From NCBI GenBank assembly GCA_009792885.1, contig WMCF01000018.1, forward strand, positions 9,306,927 to 9,370,926: a stretch of 64,000 nucleotides of DNA, written 5' to 3'. Shown here one piece after another: positions 1-12,800 of the stretch. How positions within the stretch are numbered: position 1 is the first letter of the stretch; every line of letters begins with the position of its first letter. Made by a program: the position numbers and the translations under genes. This stretch comes from Eremophila alpestris peregrina (Eukaryota > Chordata > Aves > Passeriformes > Alaudidae). The notes under the pieces were generated by a model. That model saw only the letters and a program-made list of their open reading frames with translations, was not told the DNA's origin and searched no databases.

Positions 1-300
1 AAGATCATCTTGAGTGCCATCACACAGTACACAAGAACAAATAAGGGATCAGGCTCAGCCAGGAGGGGTTTAAGGAAGGCAAGTCCTGCCTGGACAGACA
101 TATCTCCTTCCGTGACAAGGTGACACACTTAGTGGGAGAGGGACAGGCTGTGCCTACCTGGGCTACAGTAAAGCCCTTGACACTGTCTCCCCCAGCATTC
201 TCCTGGAGAAACTGGCTTCCCATGGTGTGGATGGGTGCTCTGTTCACCGGGTAAAAACCTCTCTGGATGGCCAGGCCCAGGGAGTGGTGGTGAATGCAGT
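1..300 (+). mobile_element. CR1 LINE fragment, reverse-transcriptase region, decayed
   Basis: Plus-strand translation gives pieces of a CR1-type reverse transcriptase: GFKEGKSCLDRHISF then DKVTHLVGEGQAV. After a short deletion that shifts the frame comes YLGYSKALDTVSPSILLEKLA. This last string corresponds to the polymerase motif usually read as YLDFSKAFDTVSH, so the catalytic Asp is replaced by Gly. The element enters from beyond the left edge and fades near 300. It is an inactive, old copy. Confidence 0.8.
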
Positions 301-3300
301 TTATTTGGAACATCCTGGAATGGAAAAATAAGGCAGTTTGCAAGGGTTCCAAAGTATTTTTTAAATTATTTATTGTGGGGGTTTTTTCCTCCTTGCTTTT
401 TACCCTGAATGTATTTATTTTGAAATGGAAACCTAGAAATGATGTTTTGTCCTGCCCAGAACAAATTGCTCCCTGGGAAAGAAAGGTCATGGCAATGGTG
501 AAGTTACACAGGCAGTTCTTCCTGACCCTCCAGGTACAAAACCAGACACTTGACCTGACTCTCTGCCTGTGAAAATCTTCCCAGCATTACCAGCACAGAC
601 AGACCTGTCTGGGCCATCACGTGTGGCAGCTGGAGCTGAAAGAGCCATTGATTTCATCTGTACTGAAAAGGACTCCATGCTCCACTTGATTTTAGTGCTG
701 CTTTTGTGCAGGAATCTTTGAGACTTATTCTCCATTATCTCCACACATAAAAATGTATCCTGCCTTGAATTACAAATGCCAGCAGCCCAGGTTTAAGAGA
801 TGACATGCTTGTACCCAGGTACCAGCCCACTGTAAAAGATGTACAGGTATGAATCCATCACACACAGCTGAGACATCTCAACTAACTGGACACTGAGGTA
901 TTTGGGCAGTCAGGGAGTTTGAATTTCATGGAAGTACGGATATTCAGAAATAAAACAGCAAAACTCTTGACCAGAGGGGAAAAGGGTTGCAAGTTTAGTC
1001 TTGACACACATGTGAACATCTAAAAGCCTGCAAACCCTCTAACCAAAGCCACATAGCAAAGGCAGGAAGGTCTGGGGGCTCAGTGGCTTTGCCACAGAAA
1101 TCCCACATGTTTCCACAGACATGTTTGGCTCACGGTGCACCTCAGTTCTTCCACCTGCAAACTGAGCAAAGCAGCACTGCTGGGCTTGTGAGGTCCTGCA
1201 GGGTTTATTTCACTGAATATTGAAAGGTAATCTCAACATGGGACAGTGATAGTTCCAGATTCATGAAGCACCAAAACCTTCTTACTAAACCCAGACGTGA
1301 GAGCAGGGAGAAGCTCTGATAAGAGAAAACCTACAGAGTCTTCACAAACTTTGCAAGACAACAGAATTCTTCCTGTGTGAAACCCACAGCTCCAGCAGGA
1401 AATAATTGGGGTCAAACTGTTGAAGTCAATGAGTATCATCACACAGAGAGCAAAGAGCTTTGGGTCAGGCTGTTAAGGAGCAGGCACTTGAGCACAGGAG
1501 CATCCCATGAGCAAATGTGCTTCTCACTGGGAAACACCTCTTACATACACCTCTGCTGACTTCAGAATTAAAAATGAGACTTTTTTTTTTTTTTTTAAGC
1601 AGATATCTGCCTTTCCACTGTAGCTGGAAGTCATTGTAAAAGAAGCTGAAATATTCCTCTATCAGGGTGACCATATTTTTTCTGGAGGTCAGACAGGCAA
1701 ACAAGCTCAACGAAACCAGATTTCTTATGCAGAAAACCTATTTCAAATCTTAAAGTGTTGCCATAAGTTTGGAAAACAATAGTCACGACAGGTTGGTGAT
1801 ACTAAAATCACTCTTTTGATGAGAAAAAGCAAGGCTGAAATAGCACCTATCTTTGTCTAAGAGCTCCCTCTAGCTCATCAAATAGTGTTCAGTACCACAG
1901 AACTATTTCTTGCACCACAGAGCAACACTGCACAAGTTGGATTTACAGAGAAGTATTGCAGTAGAGTATATGCAGTATGAAAATCCACTTCTCATCACTC
2001 CCTTAGGATCAAGAACAACAATAAATACAAACCAGTAAGACATTAAGTTCAGTTTCCCGAGACTTTTATTTTCCTTAATGTTAAATCCCACCTGGCTTTA
2101 AAGGAGTTTTTGTCCCTCCTTGCAACTCTCAGAATCTCACAAAACAAGCCTCAGCTCTCAATACTGTTTTGCCAATCTGTGTAATGCAGCTGATTTTACT
2201 CTGCAGGTTCAGCAGGAGATGGGAGAACAGAAATTGCTCAATCTCCTTGAAACCATTGCAGACAGGACCTCTTGAAATGCACCTGAGTTGCTGTCTCTGG
2301 TTCTTCAATACCCACATGCCCAGCAGCAACACCCCTGGCACTGTGTGTTAGGCAGCTGCAGCCATCCCACCTTCCCCACTTTCTTCTCCCTGTCCTAGGT
2401 AGGAAGCTGGTACCACAGAGTGGATGCTGGAGGGACAGGGGAGGTGAGGGAGGAGATGGAAACAATTGATTTTCCAGAGGGCAAAGCAAGCCACACCCCT
2501 GGAGATCACAGGGATGGGGCCACACTCCCCACACCCAGCACTTGTAAAGATGGGGCCACGCTGCTGCAAATGCTGAAGGCTCATGCTGGGCTTCAATTCA
2601 GTGCCAAGGACCCCAGAACTGCTTATGCAGAAAATAAAGTACAGCTGCCCTGCACTGCTTTATTGAGCAATAGAGAAACTGGTTTCTCACACAGCTGCAT
2701 CTGTCTGGGGGTGATGTCTGAACAGAGAGATGGGTCTGGATGTCTGTCAGAGCTGGACAGAGCTGGAAGGGTCCAGCAATGGCAGCAGGAAGCCTCTTCC
2801 TCCTCCTGCATCACGGAGCACAGGCAGCACCACGTGAGGCTGTGATGGGGAGTGACTGGAGGTCTCCAACACCATAAATCCACATTTAGACAGTGCCAGG
2901 TACTCCAGTCTCTGCCAGTTTGTACCCTTTATTGAGTTTCCTCAAACATACAGTATTTCACAGAAATCATCATGGTTGTTCTTGATTTATGAGCCCTGAA
3001 TAAAGGACTGATAAAGAGAGTAAATGGAAGTAAGGTTTGGAGAACATGCCTTGAGACAGATCTGTTCCTGCCTCTTCCCAACACCCCACCAGCCTCAACT
3101 CAGTATTTCTCTTCCCTAGGACAATGCAATTCCAATCACCATAAAACTTACATTTTTTGCTTTACACACCTTTTCTTCAGAAATAAGTCCTATCTAAACA
3201 CAAGAAAGTCAGAACAAGAAAAGCTGAATTTATTAATCATCCCAAGCTGGATCAAGAGACTTACTTTTAGTTAATAGCTCATCCTGTTTCTGAACTTGTA

Positions 3301-4298
3301 CAGTGCCCACACTCAGGCCTTGCCTCCAAACAAAATCCTGGTTAAATACCTACTCCCAGCCAAGGAGAGCTTTTCATACAGAACAGCAGTCAGACTTTAA
3401 GATTAACTGCAAAGAAGTTTCCTTCATCTAAACTTAATTAATGTGCATCCTTATCAGGTTTTTGAAAATTGCTGAGAAATCACAAGCTCTGTGCAAAAAA
3501 AAAAAATGTTTCTAGAAGTAGAAAGGTCTAGGGTTTCCTTTCTGGTAGAAAAAAGATTAAAAATTGCGTTCCTATATAATCTGTAATTGTCCAATAAATT
3601 GCAACTATCTGATCTTCTGTTAAAGGCCAAAAGGCAAGAATTCAAATGGAAATGTCTTCTATCACTCTGTCCTGTGCATAAAGTAATGTATCAATGCAAG
3701 GAGGAAGTTAATTGGTTTCATGTTGCTTAAGAGTGCACATGGAAAAAAAATTCAAAGGACCCAGTTGCTATCTCTAATTAGAATTTCTGAGGAGCAAGAT
3801 TGTGGAGACACAGACTGCCAGCTTCCTCAGGCATTTCCTACTCATGCCAGTCAAATTTATGCACTCCATTTCCAATTAGTACCCTAATTCCCTTTCCATA
3901 ACTAACAAACTAGGGCTGGCTGAAAGTTTCTTTTAATTCACACAGTCACAGAGATCTACCAGTGAGCATCTGGGCAACTGGGTAATCCACTGTGTTGCAA
4001 TGATGGCCAAACACTGCTACATGGAGTATTTCTATTATGAAATTAAACCCATTACAATTGTCATCTAGGACAGTACTTTTACATGAGAAAAAAGTAGGGA
4101 AAAATAGCAAAAATATTTTGAAAGCAATATGGTTCTTGTAAGACATTCAAATGCATGAGAAGGCTTTCATTAATATCTCTACTCACAGGATGTTCTGGAA
4201 TTCTGGGCTGGATCTGGTTATTCAGTATAGTCTCCTTTTACTGCATCAAATCCACACAAGAGGCTGTCAAGTCAAGCACCCCAGAAGGGCAAACCCAT
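301..4298. other. Intergenic sequence, no gene recognised
   Basis: I see no exon with good splice sites and recognisable protein, and no RNA gene. A T-run lies at 1581-1596 and an A-run near 3496. Open frames of 60-140 codons here have no family-like sequence and are expected by chance. Confidence 0.6.
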
Positions 4299-4385
4299 CC
4301 TGTGGAAGATGTTCCTACCCATTGGAGGGGGCTTGGACTGAATGACCTTTAAAAGTGCCAACCCAAACCATTCTGTGATGCTATG
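4299..4385 (+). mobile_element. CR1 LINE 3' tail fragment
   Basis: It reads as a diverged CR1 3' UTR: CCCATTGGAGGGGGCTTGGAC, then AATGACCTTTAAAAG, then CCAACCCAAACCATTCTGTG and GATGCTATG. The usual form is GATGATCTTTAAGGTCCC... ATTCTATGATTCTATG. Plus orientation and truncated 5' end are typical of CR1 insertions. Confidence 0.8.
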
Positions 4386-7300
4386 GTCAGCTGTCCTTCC
4401 TGAGTACCCACCTATGAAAAAGTCAAACTTATAAAAAAGCAAGAAGTTAGAAGCTATCTTACACAAATTCACACTCATTGTTGCTTTTTTCCCTCCCACT
4501 TCTTTCCTGCACAGTCCAGCAGAGCAAATGGGGAAACTCTTGCCATTCAGCAGCTTTCCCAGAGTTAACAGATTTTACTGAAAGCCAGAGGGGATCCTGG
4601 AAGGGGCAGCACAATTCTGATGGTCATGGAGATGGTTTTTGGGACAGAAGGCCTCTTGGCCTGGGGCCTGGATGCTGATGAGGTGTTAGGTGAGTGTGGT
4701 TTGTGGGGTGACAAGTGGCACAAGGTGACTGTAAGCACACAACAACAGGGACTGTTCAACACAGGGGACAGCCTGTTCTGTCTGTGGCAACACTGACAGA
4801 CTCCAGGACAGGTGTAAATAAGAGTTGCTGGCTGGTACAGCCAGTGAAGTGAAGTAAATAGACTTGCAGTACATGCAGGCAGAACTAAAACATGTTGTTC
4901 CACAGATGTACTGAGCTATTTCTCCCTGCTCATTTGGTGCTGCTCACTGCAAAATGTCTTGGCCTTGGAACGTGGAATTTTTCTAAACACTTTTTTCTGA
5001 AAACAAGCACAACACACCACCCTGCTACCTCGAACCATTGACTGAAGGGCATCATTACTAGATGTGTTCTAGCCAAAGACATAAATGTTAGCTATAGAAT
5101 ACAACAGCTATTCAGTCATTCTGGGGCTGGGAAAAGGTGCAGTGGGCTGTGTGCTCTGTAGCATTTCTGTGCAGAGTGCTATTGTGTGTGTGACCTGAAT
5201 GGGATGGGGACTGCAGCTATGCAGCAAACACTGGGGTGTGTTCCAGCTCTTCCTGATTGCACTGGCCAGAAGCTGTAATTAACACCTGCCAGCTTCAGGA
5301 TTCTACACAGAGAGCAGAGAAGAGCTGAGACCACTCTGTCCCAGAAAACCTGCAAGATCCCCTCAGATATTGAATCCTCCTGTCCCACCACTGCTCCTAA
5401 ACCGTGCTCTGCTGAAGATGAGGACCAAACAGCCCTCCCAGACCGAGTTTAAGTCACTACTGAACTATCCTGGATTTGGTCTCTAATGGGACAGGGAGCA
5501 CTGGGCAGTGACAGGTGGAATCATTACTGAGAGTTGGGGATCCTGCTAGGACTGATGAGTGACATATTTTGACTGTATAAAGGCATATAAAAATGGCAAC
5601 ATCTGTCCATCAGCTTCCCAATTAATGACATTTCCTGAGAGCTCTGTTCTGCTGATTTCCACTCACTTCTGTAATGGAGACAGCAAACCAAGTCCAGGAC
5701 TTTGGGCTGCCTCCACACTTCCATCAAGTGCCCCAGTTAAATTTCAGCAAAGATCACTGAGGTGTATGACAGGTTTTTTTTACCATCTTCAAAATCCATG
5801 AAAAAGAGTGCCTATTAATGCCTGGACATTTCACTCTTCTGAGAAGTCTTACTAAGGCATCCTTTCAAAAGAAATTGTTGCAGCATATAGGGATTCCTAA
5901 TTCAACTCAGGCAGAGCTATAGCAGAATTAAGCATTATGATACATTAAATAGAAATGACCTTGGGAAAAAAATGGTTGGCAATATACCAGAAGCACTTTA
6001 CTTACTTACACAAAAATCAGAGTCATGAAGGAAATTGCTGTTCAGTATCTGTGACTTTGCACCTTGTAGGGTAACTGCAGTGGTGCAATTCTGTTTGCTT
6101 AAACAAATGTTAGGTGAGGAATAATAAATTTGTATCAGTTAAAACCTCATGCAATGAATTGGCCAAAAGCTTGGGATTTTTTTAGATTGTCAAGTGTAAT
6201 GACAGTATCCTAACACTACAAATAGGACTCAAAACTGCCTAGAAAGTAGGAGCCAACAGGTTAATGCAGACTGTTCATGATGGAAGTGGTGGATGGCTGT
6301 TGGGAAGTTCTTCATAACAACTTTTTTTCATCAAAATTAGGAAAACCAAATGTTTTCACATTCTTATCCAAGCTATGAACAACAACAAGTCAATCAGTTT
6401 TTTAAAAGCATCTGAACTTTCAGCAACTTCCCTAGAGAAAATCAGAGCAATAAACATATTTTCCCTGAGGATCCCACAGGATAAATCAGTGTCTCCTCCC
6501 ACACTATGAACCTGCACAGCAGCTCAGGTTCTTTGCTGAGGACCACCAGAAGTACTGCAGTAATCAGCAGGACACAAGGTAGTGCTATGATGAACCTAGC
6601 AATCTCCAAAAGGAGATGGGCACAGCATTGGACCCAGCAGTCACATGGACCTGTGGAGCAAAGGCAGGCAACTAAAACAGCATCAGGTGCCATGGGCTTT
6701 GGATTAAATGTCAGTACAACCCTCCTCCCCATCCCTCTGTGCCCCACAACCCTTTGTGTTCAAAACTCACCACAATCCAGACTAATGCAGCCATTTGGAG
6801 TGAACTGACACTGATTTTGACACCCCAAGAAAGCCCTTGCTGTTACACCTGACTATTACCACAGCTTGACAGAATTATGCTGTGTTCCCAAGCAAGAGAA
6901 TAAACTGAAACACCCTCCCCAGTACCAGTGAGGGACAGATTCTGCTTTCAGCCACTGTTGTTGCTCTTCTATTTTTAGGTTGGAGACAACAAATTGCTTG
7001 ATCCTGGCTGCTGCCTTCTCCACAGTGCCTGCTTTCCATAGGTGACTGCTTCCCAAACATGCCAGGCCCTGCTGCCAGAACATCTATTGTCAAGTCCTTC
7101 CCAGCCAAGGAGGTAAGAGACATTTGCCTCTGCATGCAGGCTGGTGTCTCACAAACTTTGCTCTAAAGCTGCCAACAAATAAACAAATAAATGAACATTA
7201 TTCAGGAGCATTCACCCATGACTTCCAAGTTCTTTACTTCTCCTCCTGCTACACTAATTGCAAACAGATCACACTTAGACTTCAGCCCACAGCACAGGAA

Positions 7301-9619
7301 CCATGGCACAGCTTTTTTACCAGGACCCTGAGCACCACATCCCCTTTGTGGAAGGTCAAGAGAAGGACCACTGAGCTGGGTATTGTCATTCAAAGCTCTG
7401 CCAATACTTGTCACATTCCTCATCAATACCATAGGTAACCAGAGATGTCCAAAGGAGCAGGCCAGCTGTTCAAAAAAAAGGCTGCATGCAGCAAAGCCAC
7501 GGCGTGGCTGTCTCAGGTCTTGTAATTCCCATCAAGATTAACATAAAAACAAATGATCACATTCAAGGTAACAGTATCCCTTTGGCACCTCCTATCTTAA
7601 CATCCATTTAGCAAACAAATACTGATGGAACAGGCTCCACTGCCTGCTCTCCTTCCCACAAGGACTGGTCAGGAATTAGTTACCATCTTCTTTCAGTGTG
7701 CTCACAGTTTAGCATGTTGCTCTCCTCCTCCTTGTCTGTCTGCTTCTTCTTAGAAGCTCTAATTCACAGTTTGGAAAAGGTTAAAGCAATTCCAAATGAT
7801 ATTAAATGAATGAATAAAGCTATTTAGGAGTTTGCTCTTTGCTTTGAGTGGCAAGAAATGCAGACCCAGAAACAGGAATTACAGTCACTGATGACCTAAG
7901 TTACCTTTAGGATAAGGCTGAATTCCTCTGTCTGAACTCCCCATTATTGAACTGCAAAGCTCTAATAAATGCCTTGTTTGATGTCCCCAGCCCTCGATAA
8001 ATCACAATATAGCAAGTCACTGCACCCTGTTTGTTAGAAGGAAGAGATATTGACAGCTCAGTGAAGATAAGAAGCAAAATAACATGAAAAGCAAATTCAT
8101 GAAACACAAATACACAAGGACCCAAGAATAGCTACACTCCAGGAGTAAAATTATTTCAAAGACATCAAAAGAAGATCTTTAAACATAAGCAGCACTGTCA
8201 CAAATAACAACAATGTGAAATGAACCTTCTCAGCTCTGACACTGCACATCAACCCCATGCCTTTGAAAAGATGTAATATTCACACTCACACAAATTACAT
8301 CGGGCAGCTGAAGTACAGCATCACAAAGTACCACTGAATAATGAAGAAAGGATGCATGGAAAGAATAAACACAGTTTATCCGATCATGATGGTTACACTC
8401 AATTTAGTGCTACCACCAGCTGGTAATTGGTAAATGGATGCCTGAATCGACTCAAAATTCAGGGCAGCATGAAAACATTACCAGAAATTTCATTAGGAAA
8501 TGCAGTTTATTTCCCTGCTTCTAGAAGTAAAGCAGCCTTTCTCAGCCTTTCAGAGATTTTAGTCCTAACTTGATCCTCTTAGGACTCAGAAAAAGGCTGC
8601 TGTTTCTGAAGAAGGGTTAGCAAATGTCTGTCCTTGTCAGAGACTGGATATACCAGCAGAGGATTTAAGCCCAAGCTTGTGACACAGATTTGAGTTGAAG
8701 AAAACTCTTCTCACTCAGTTTCATCTGCATGTCTTGATCTCACTGCACAGAGAGGCAGTGCCATGGAGTCATTCCTCTGAGCTATTTCAGACCTGTGTGA
8801 ATTGTACTCAGCAGCACACACTTCCCTCCTTGCATTACAAAGAGAGGCAAAAGTGATCAGCTCAGGCTCAGGTATCTGAGAATCATAAAGTGGAACAGAT
8901 GAACTCTGTCCTAAAACACAGCACTCAGGAGTGTAACCCTGTTTTCTCAGGACAGAACAGTGAGTTACCTGAATATCCACTAAGGAATTAGGAATATCAA
9001 ATGTGATGAATACCTACAGAAGAACTGACATCTTCAGGAGGAGGAAAAATTGTAAATTTTTCATAATACCCCCTGCTTGCAGGAGGATTTGCTCACAGCT
9101 AGCTCCACTCTGCTGCCCTTCACAGGGTGAAAAACCCAACAGAATGGTCAAGAACCTGAGAGATGCAGAGCAAGAGATGCTGGTGTTGAGCAGTTGTGCC
9201 AGGATGCCACGTTTGCCTTCCTAATCAGCACTCACCATTCCCATGATGGTATCAGAGATCATCTGGATTGAAGGAAATTAACATCTATTATTAATTACCA
9301 CCGTGGAGGCCTGGTAGAGTGCTGAGTGCATCTCTGGGAGTACACAATACTGGTCATTTTATTTATTTGAGCTCACAAAATCAAAATAGCTCTTTGACCA
9401 AACTTTTGAGAGGATTCAAATGAAATAAAAACTTACTTAAAAAAATTAGAGAAATCCTGCAAGCATTTGCCTATAATCCAAAAGGAAAGCAAAATCCCAA
9501 CCAGAGCCAATCATAGCAAAAGTCCAGCTTAATCATCATTTGATGTGCAATACTTTTATTTGCATAATTTGGAAAAGAGCAATTTCAGTTTGGGGACTGA
9601 AATACTTTATTTTCCTCAC

Positions 9620-9620
<1 letters not shown>
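4386..9620. other. Intergenic sequence, no gene recognised
   Basis: Mostly AT-rich unique-looking sequence with scattered short open frames lacking family resemblance. No long repeat or exon could be supported. Confidence 0.55.

Positions 9621-9653
<33 letters not shown>
9621..9653. repeat. Poly(A) tract, 33 A
   Basis: Thirty-three uninterrupted A residues on the plus strand. No AATAAA lies just upstream and no flanking target duplication was seen, so a retrocopy tail is not supported. Length is likely variable and prone to sequencing error. Confidence 0.95.
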
Positions 9654-9655
<2 letters not shown>

Positions 9656-9795
9656 TGCCTGTCAAGAAAAAAAGTGTTTTATCAAAACTGGTTTTTGGAC
9701 AAACCTACTCTGGCTGAGAAAATGCTGAGCAGCCCATCATGAATTCCTCCTTTAAACAAAATCAAAACAAAAATCCCAAACCAAACCCAAAAGAC

Positions 9796-9812
9796 CCAAC
9801 CAACCAACCAAC
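9796..9812. repeat. Short (CCAA)n repeat
   Basis: Four CCAA units within a longer A/C-rich stretch (about 9755-9835). Confidence 0.85.
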
Positions 9813-12800
9813 AAAAAACAACAAAAATAAAAGTACTTAATTTTGGGTGTCTGGTTCTAGTGACAGCTACCTTCAGAAGCTACAGACCATCCCTCAGATG
9901 GGGGAGAAATCTCAAATAAGGAACACCAACCCCCATGTCAGGAAGTATCTGAATGGTCTCAGGGAGCTGCTGCTCTGCCTGATGATCTCTGGTGGTGGCT
10001 GGAACAGGTAAAAAGTGGCTGCAAAAAGGCAGCATTTCTTCCATATAATTTATTATTCAAGTGTAAAAGTTAAAATGTTCCTATTTGAACAATTAAAGTG
10101 TGCTCCCTAGAGCAAAATTTTCTATTTGTCTCTGAAGACACAATGCCTCATGAATCACTAAGTGCTACAAGCCAGGACCCAAACATGCATTTAATCACAA
10201 GTTGCTTGTTGCTCTGTACACACCCAGGAGCAAGAAATAGCTGTATTACTGTAATAGACACAATTAAAGAAAGATAAAATCAGGAACCTCACACAAAACT
10301 CACTGAGCTTCTGTGACATATCTGCTCACAGCTGGAGGCCTAATGTGTTTAAGGGTGGCTGACCTTTATTACAATTTTTACACAATTTCTGCAGTGCCTG
10401 TGGCACAAATCATGATTGGAAGAAGCAAACCTTCCCTTCAGAAAGAACTGAGTTGCCTGTGCTGCAGTTTATTTCTTTTAATGTTTCAGGTGTTTAGATG
10501 TTTGCAGTTTAACTGGTGGTTGTATCAAGTTGTTGCCCAGTTACATTCAGCACCAGAAAAGGAAAGGAGAATTAAATTCACTGTTGCCTTCAGTTATTAA
10601 GAGTTTAGAGTACTCATGACCCAGGGTCTCTAACTCACTGGATGGATTTAAATTACTATTCTGTGAAAGATTTGCTTTCTTTGGCTTTCATTATAAGCAT
10701 ACAGCCTAACCTGTGAAAAAGAAGGCAATGCTTGGCTTTGAAAAGAATGACACCACTAAACTTGTCACCTGCTGGTATCAACAGTTTATTTTTCATTGCT
10801 CTTCTGCTGCAAACCACAATGGCTACTGCATCTGGTAGTGTTATTTAACTCTGCTTTACTATTCATGAAGTTGGACCCATTTGAGAAAGCATAGGTTCAA
10901 AAGACTGCATCTTGCCAAATACTGAGAATTGGATTCCCTGTTCTCAAAAATTACAATTTGTAGCAGACTCACCCAAAAAGTCTTCCCCTTTCCACTGAAA
11001 AGTCACATTTTGTCACAGCTAATCTTTGTTAAATTAATCATTAATCAAAACTTCAATGCCAATTTCTTAGACCAAGACAGAAGAAAACTGTGGCAGAGGG
11101 AACAGGGAAAATACTATACAGACACAGAAGGACAAAGGAGAATTTTTACTACAGTTTCAAAGCAGCTTCTGCTTGAAGAGAAAGACAGAAGAGCTTTAAT
11201 GTTCATGCCATGCACACAGCAGGCTGGCTCCAGCTGCCAGGCCTTATTTGTAGGAACACTCCAGAAAAAAATGTTCAATTGATAGTTCTATAAAGCCATC
11301 CCGAGAAATGTGGAAGTCAGGGAGGCTGGTTCTTCCTTTCTCACATGTTCTCATCAGGAGGAAAGACTCTCAAAGACAAATTAAATGCTAGATACATCTC
11401 TCTGATGACAGCTTTACTGAGGTTACACAATGGTAACTCATGCAAAACAGTGAAATGAAGAGATGAAGGAAAAAATCCTGTTAACCGTGAAAAACTGCAA
11501 AAGCTACAAAAAGTCAGGAGTATAAGCTGACTTCTATTGTTACATATGTACAACTCACACATTTAAATCCTATTCTGACACTAAGAACTGTAACAATGTC
11601 TTAAAAAACATTTTTTTTTTTTAAATAAACTGGAGAGTCTTTTTTCATCATTATCTGACAAGGTTCACATTTCTTTGGCAACTATAGTAAAAGCACTCTC
11701 CTAAAACATAAATCAGATTCATGTAAAATCCAGCATGACAAAGATATGGGGTCCTAAGAAAATAAAACATCCTGTTTGAAATATTTGGCATCACTCTGCT
11801 ACTCAAAAGACACAGGTTTGATTTATGCTGGTAAATTAAACACTGCCAAGGAACATTCCCAGGTGCTGGAGTGCCACCAACTACACTGTTAAACTGTAAT
11901 CATGATCCACAGCACCATTTTGGGCATGGCCAAGTGCCAGTGAGCCAAGTAATGGCAGAGCACAGCTCAGGAATCAGCACAGTGCAGAGACCAGCCCAGA
12001 TGTGGTCACTTCATTGGCAGAGTCTGGGGAGTTGAGCAAGAACAGGCTGCAAGTCTCAGTGCCAAAGAAGGGCTTTGCGCACCTTTGGTTTGCAAACATT
12101 CCTTAAACCACTCAGAACTGACATGGGAAGCAAGATGATGCATTTCAGAATTAATCTAAGGTTTGATACTACCCTTAAGGAGAGTCATCCAAGTTCACAA
12201 AGTTAAACAGCATTTGGTTTATGTGTTGTCATTTGGCAGAAAGCAGCCTAAGCTTTCCAAACAACAGTTTAGCTCTCTTCTGCTACTCCAAAGACAGTCC
12301 ATTCTCATCCATTTCCAACAGCACATCAAGGATTGAGAGAGATGGGAACCCTGATTCGTGATCAGAATTTGTTTTTACTGATTTCCAAATGCTTATACAC
12401 TGTTCTAGGAAGTTTAGTAATTTTTTACTACAGTTATTAAGTTAAGCATCACACAAATAAACGCACACATTTCATTACATCTCTTGCTTGCAGGAATTTG
12501 GTTCCATCTTCCTTTTCCTGTCATCAGACTTAATCCAATCTTCTTGTAATCTTCAAAGCTCTGTTTGTTCTTGCCAAGCCATTTTGCTTATCAAACTGGC
12601 TGTGTTAATTAAGCCCACAGTACCCTGTCCTGTGTACCCCAATATTTCCTACAATAGCACCAGCATTGGTTTACCTTCATTACAACTAAACAGCTGCAGT
12701 TGTTCAGGTAAGTGTTGATTGCAGAGGTTCTTGGAGTACGTAATTTCCAGATACACAGAAATAAAATGTTTATATCCTACTACTTGTGCAATATGTAACA

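Noticed and set aside
9300..9653. Processed retrocopy ending in the 33-A tract
   Set aside because: No poly(A) signal just upstream, no protein-like frame and no target duplication.
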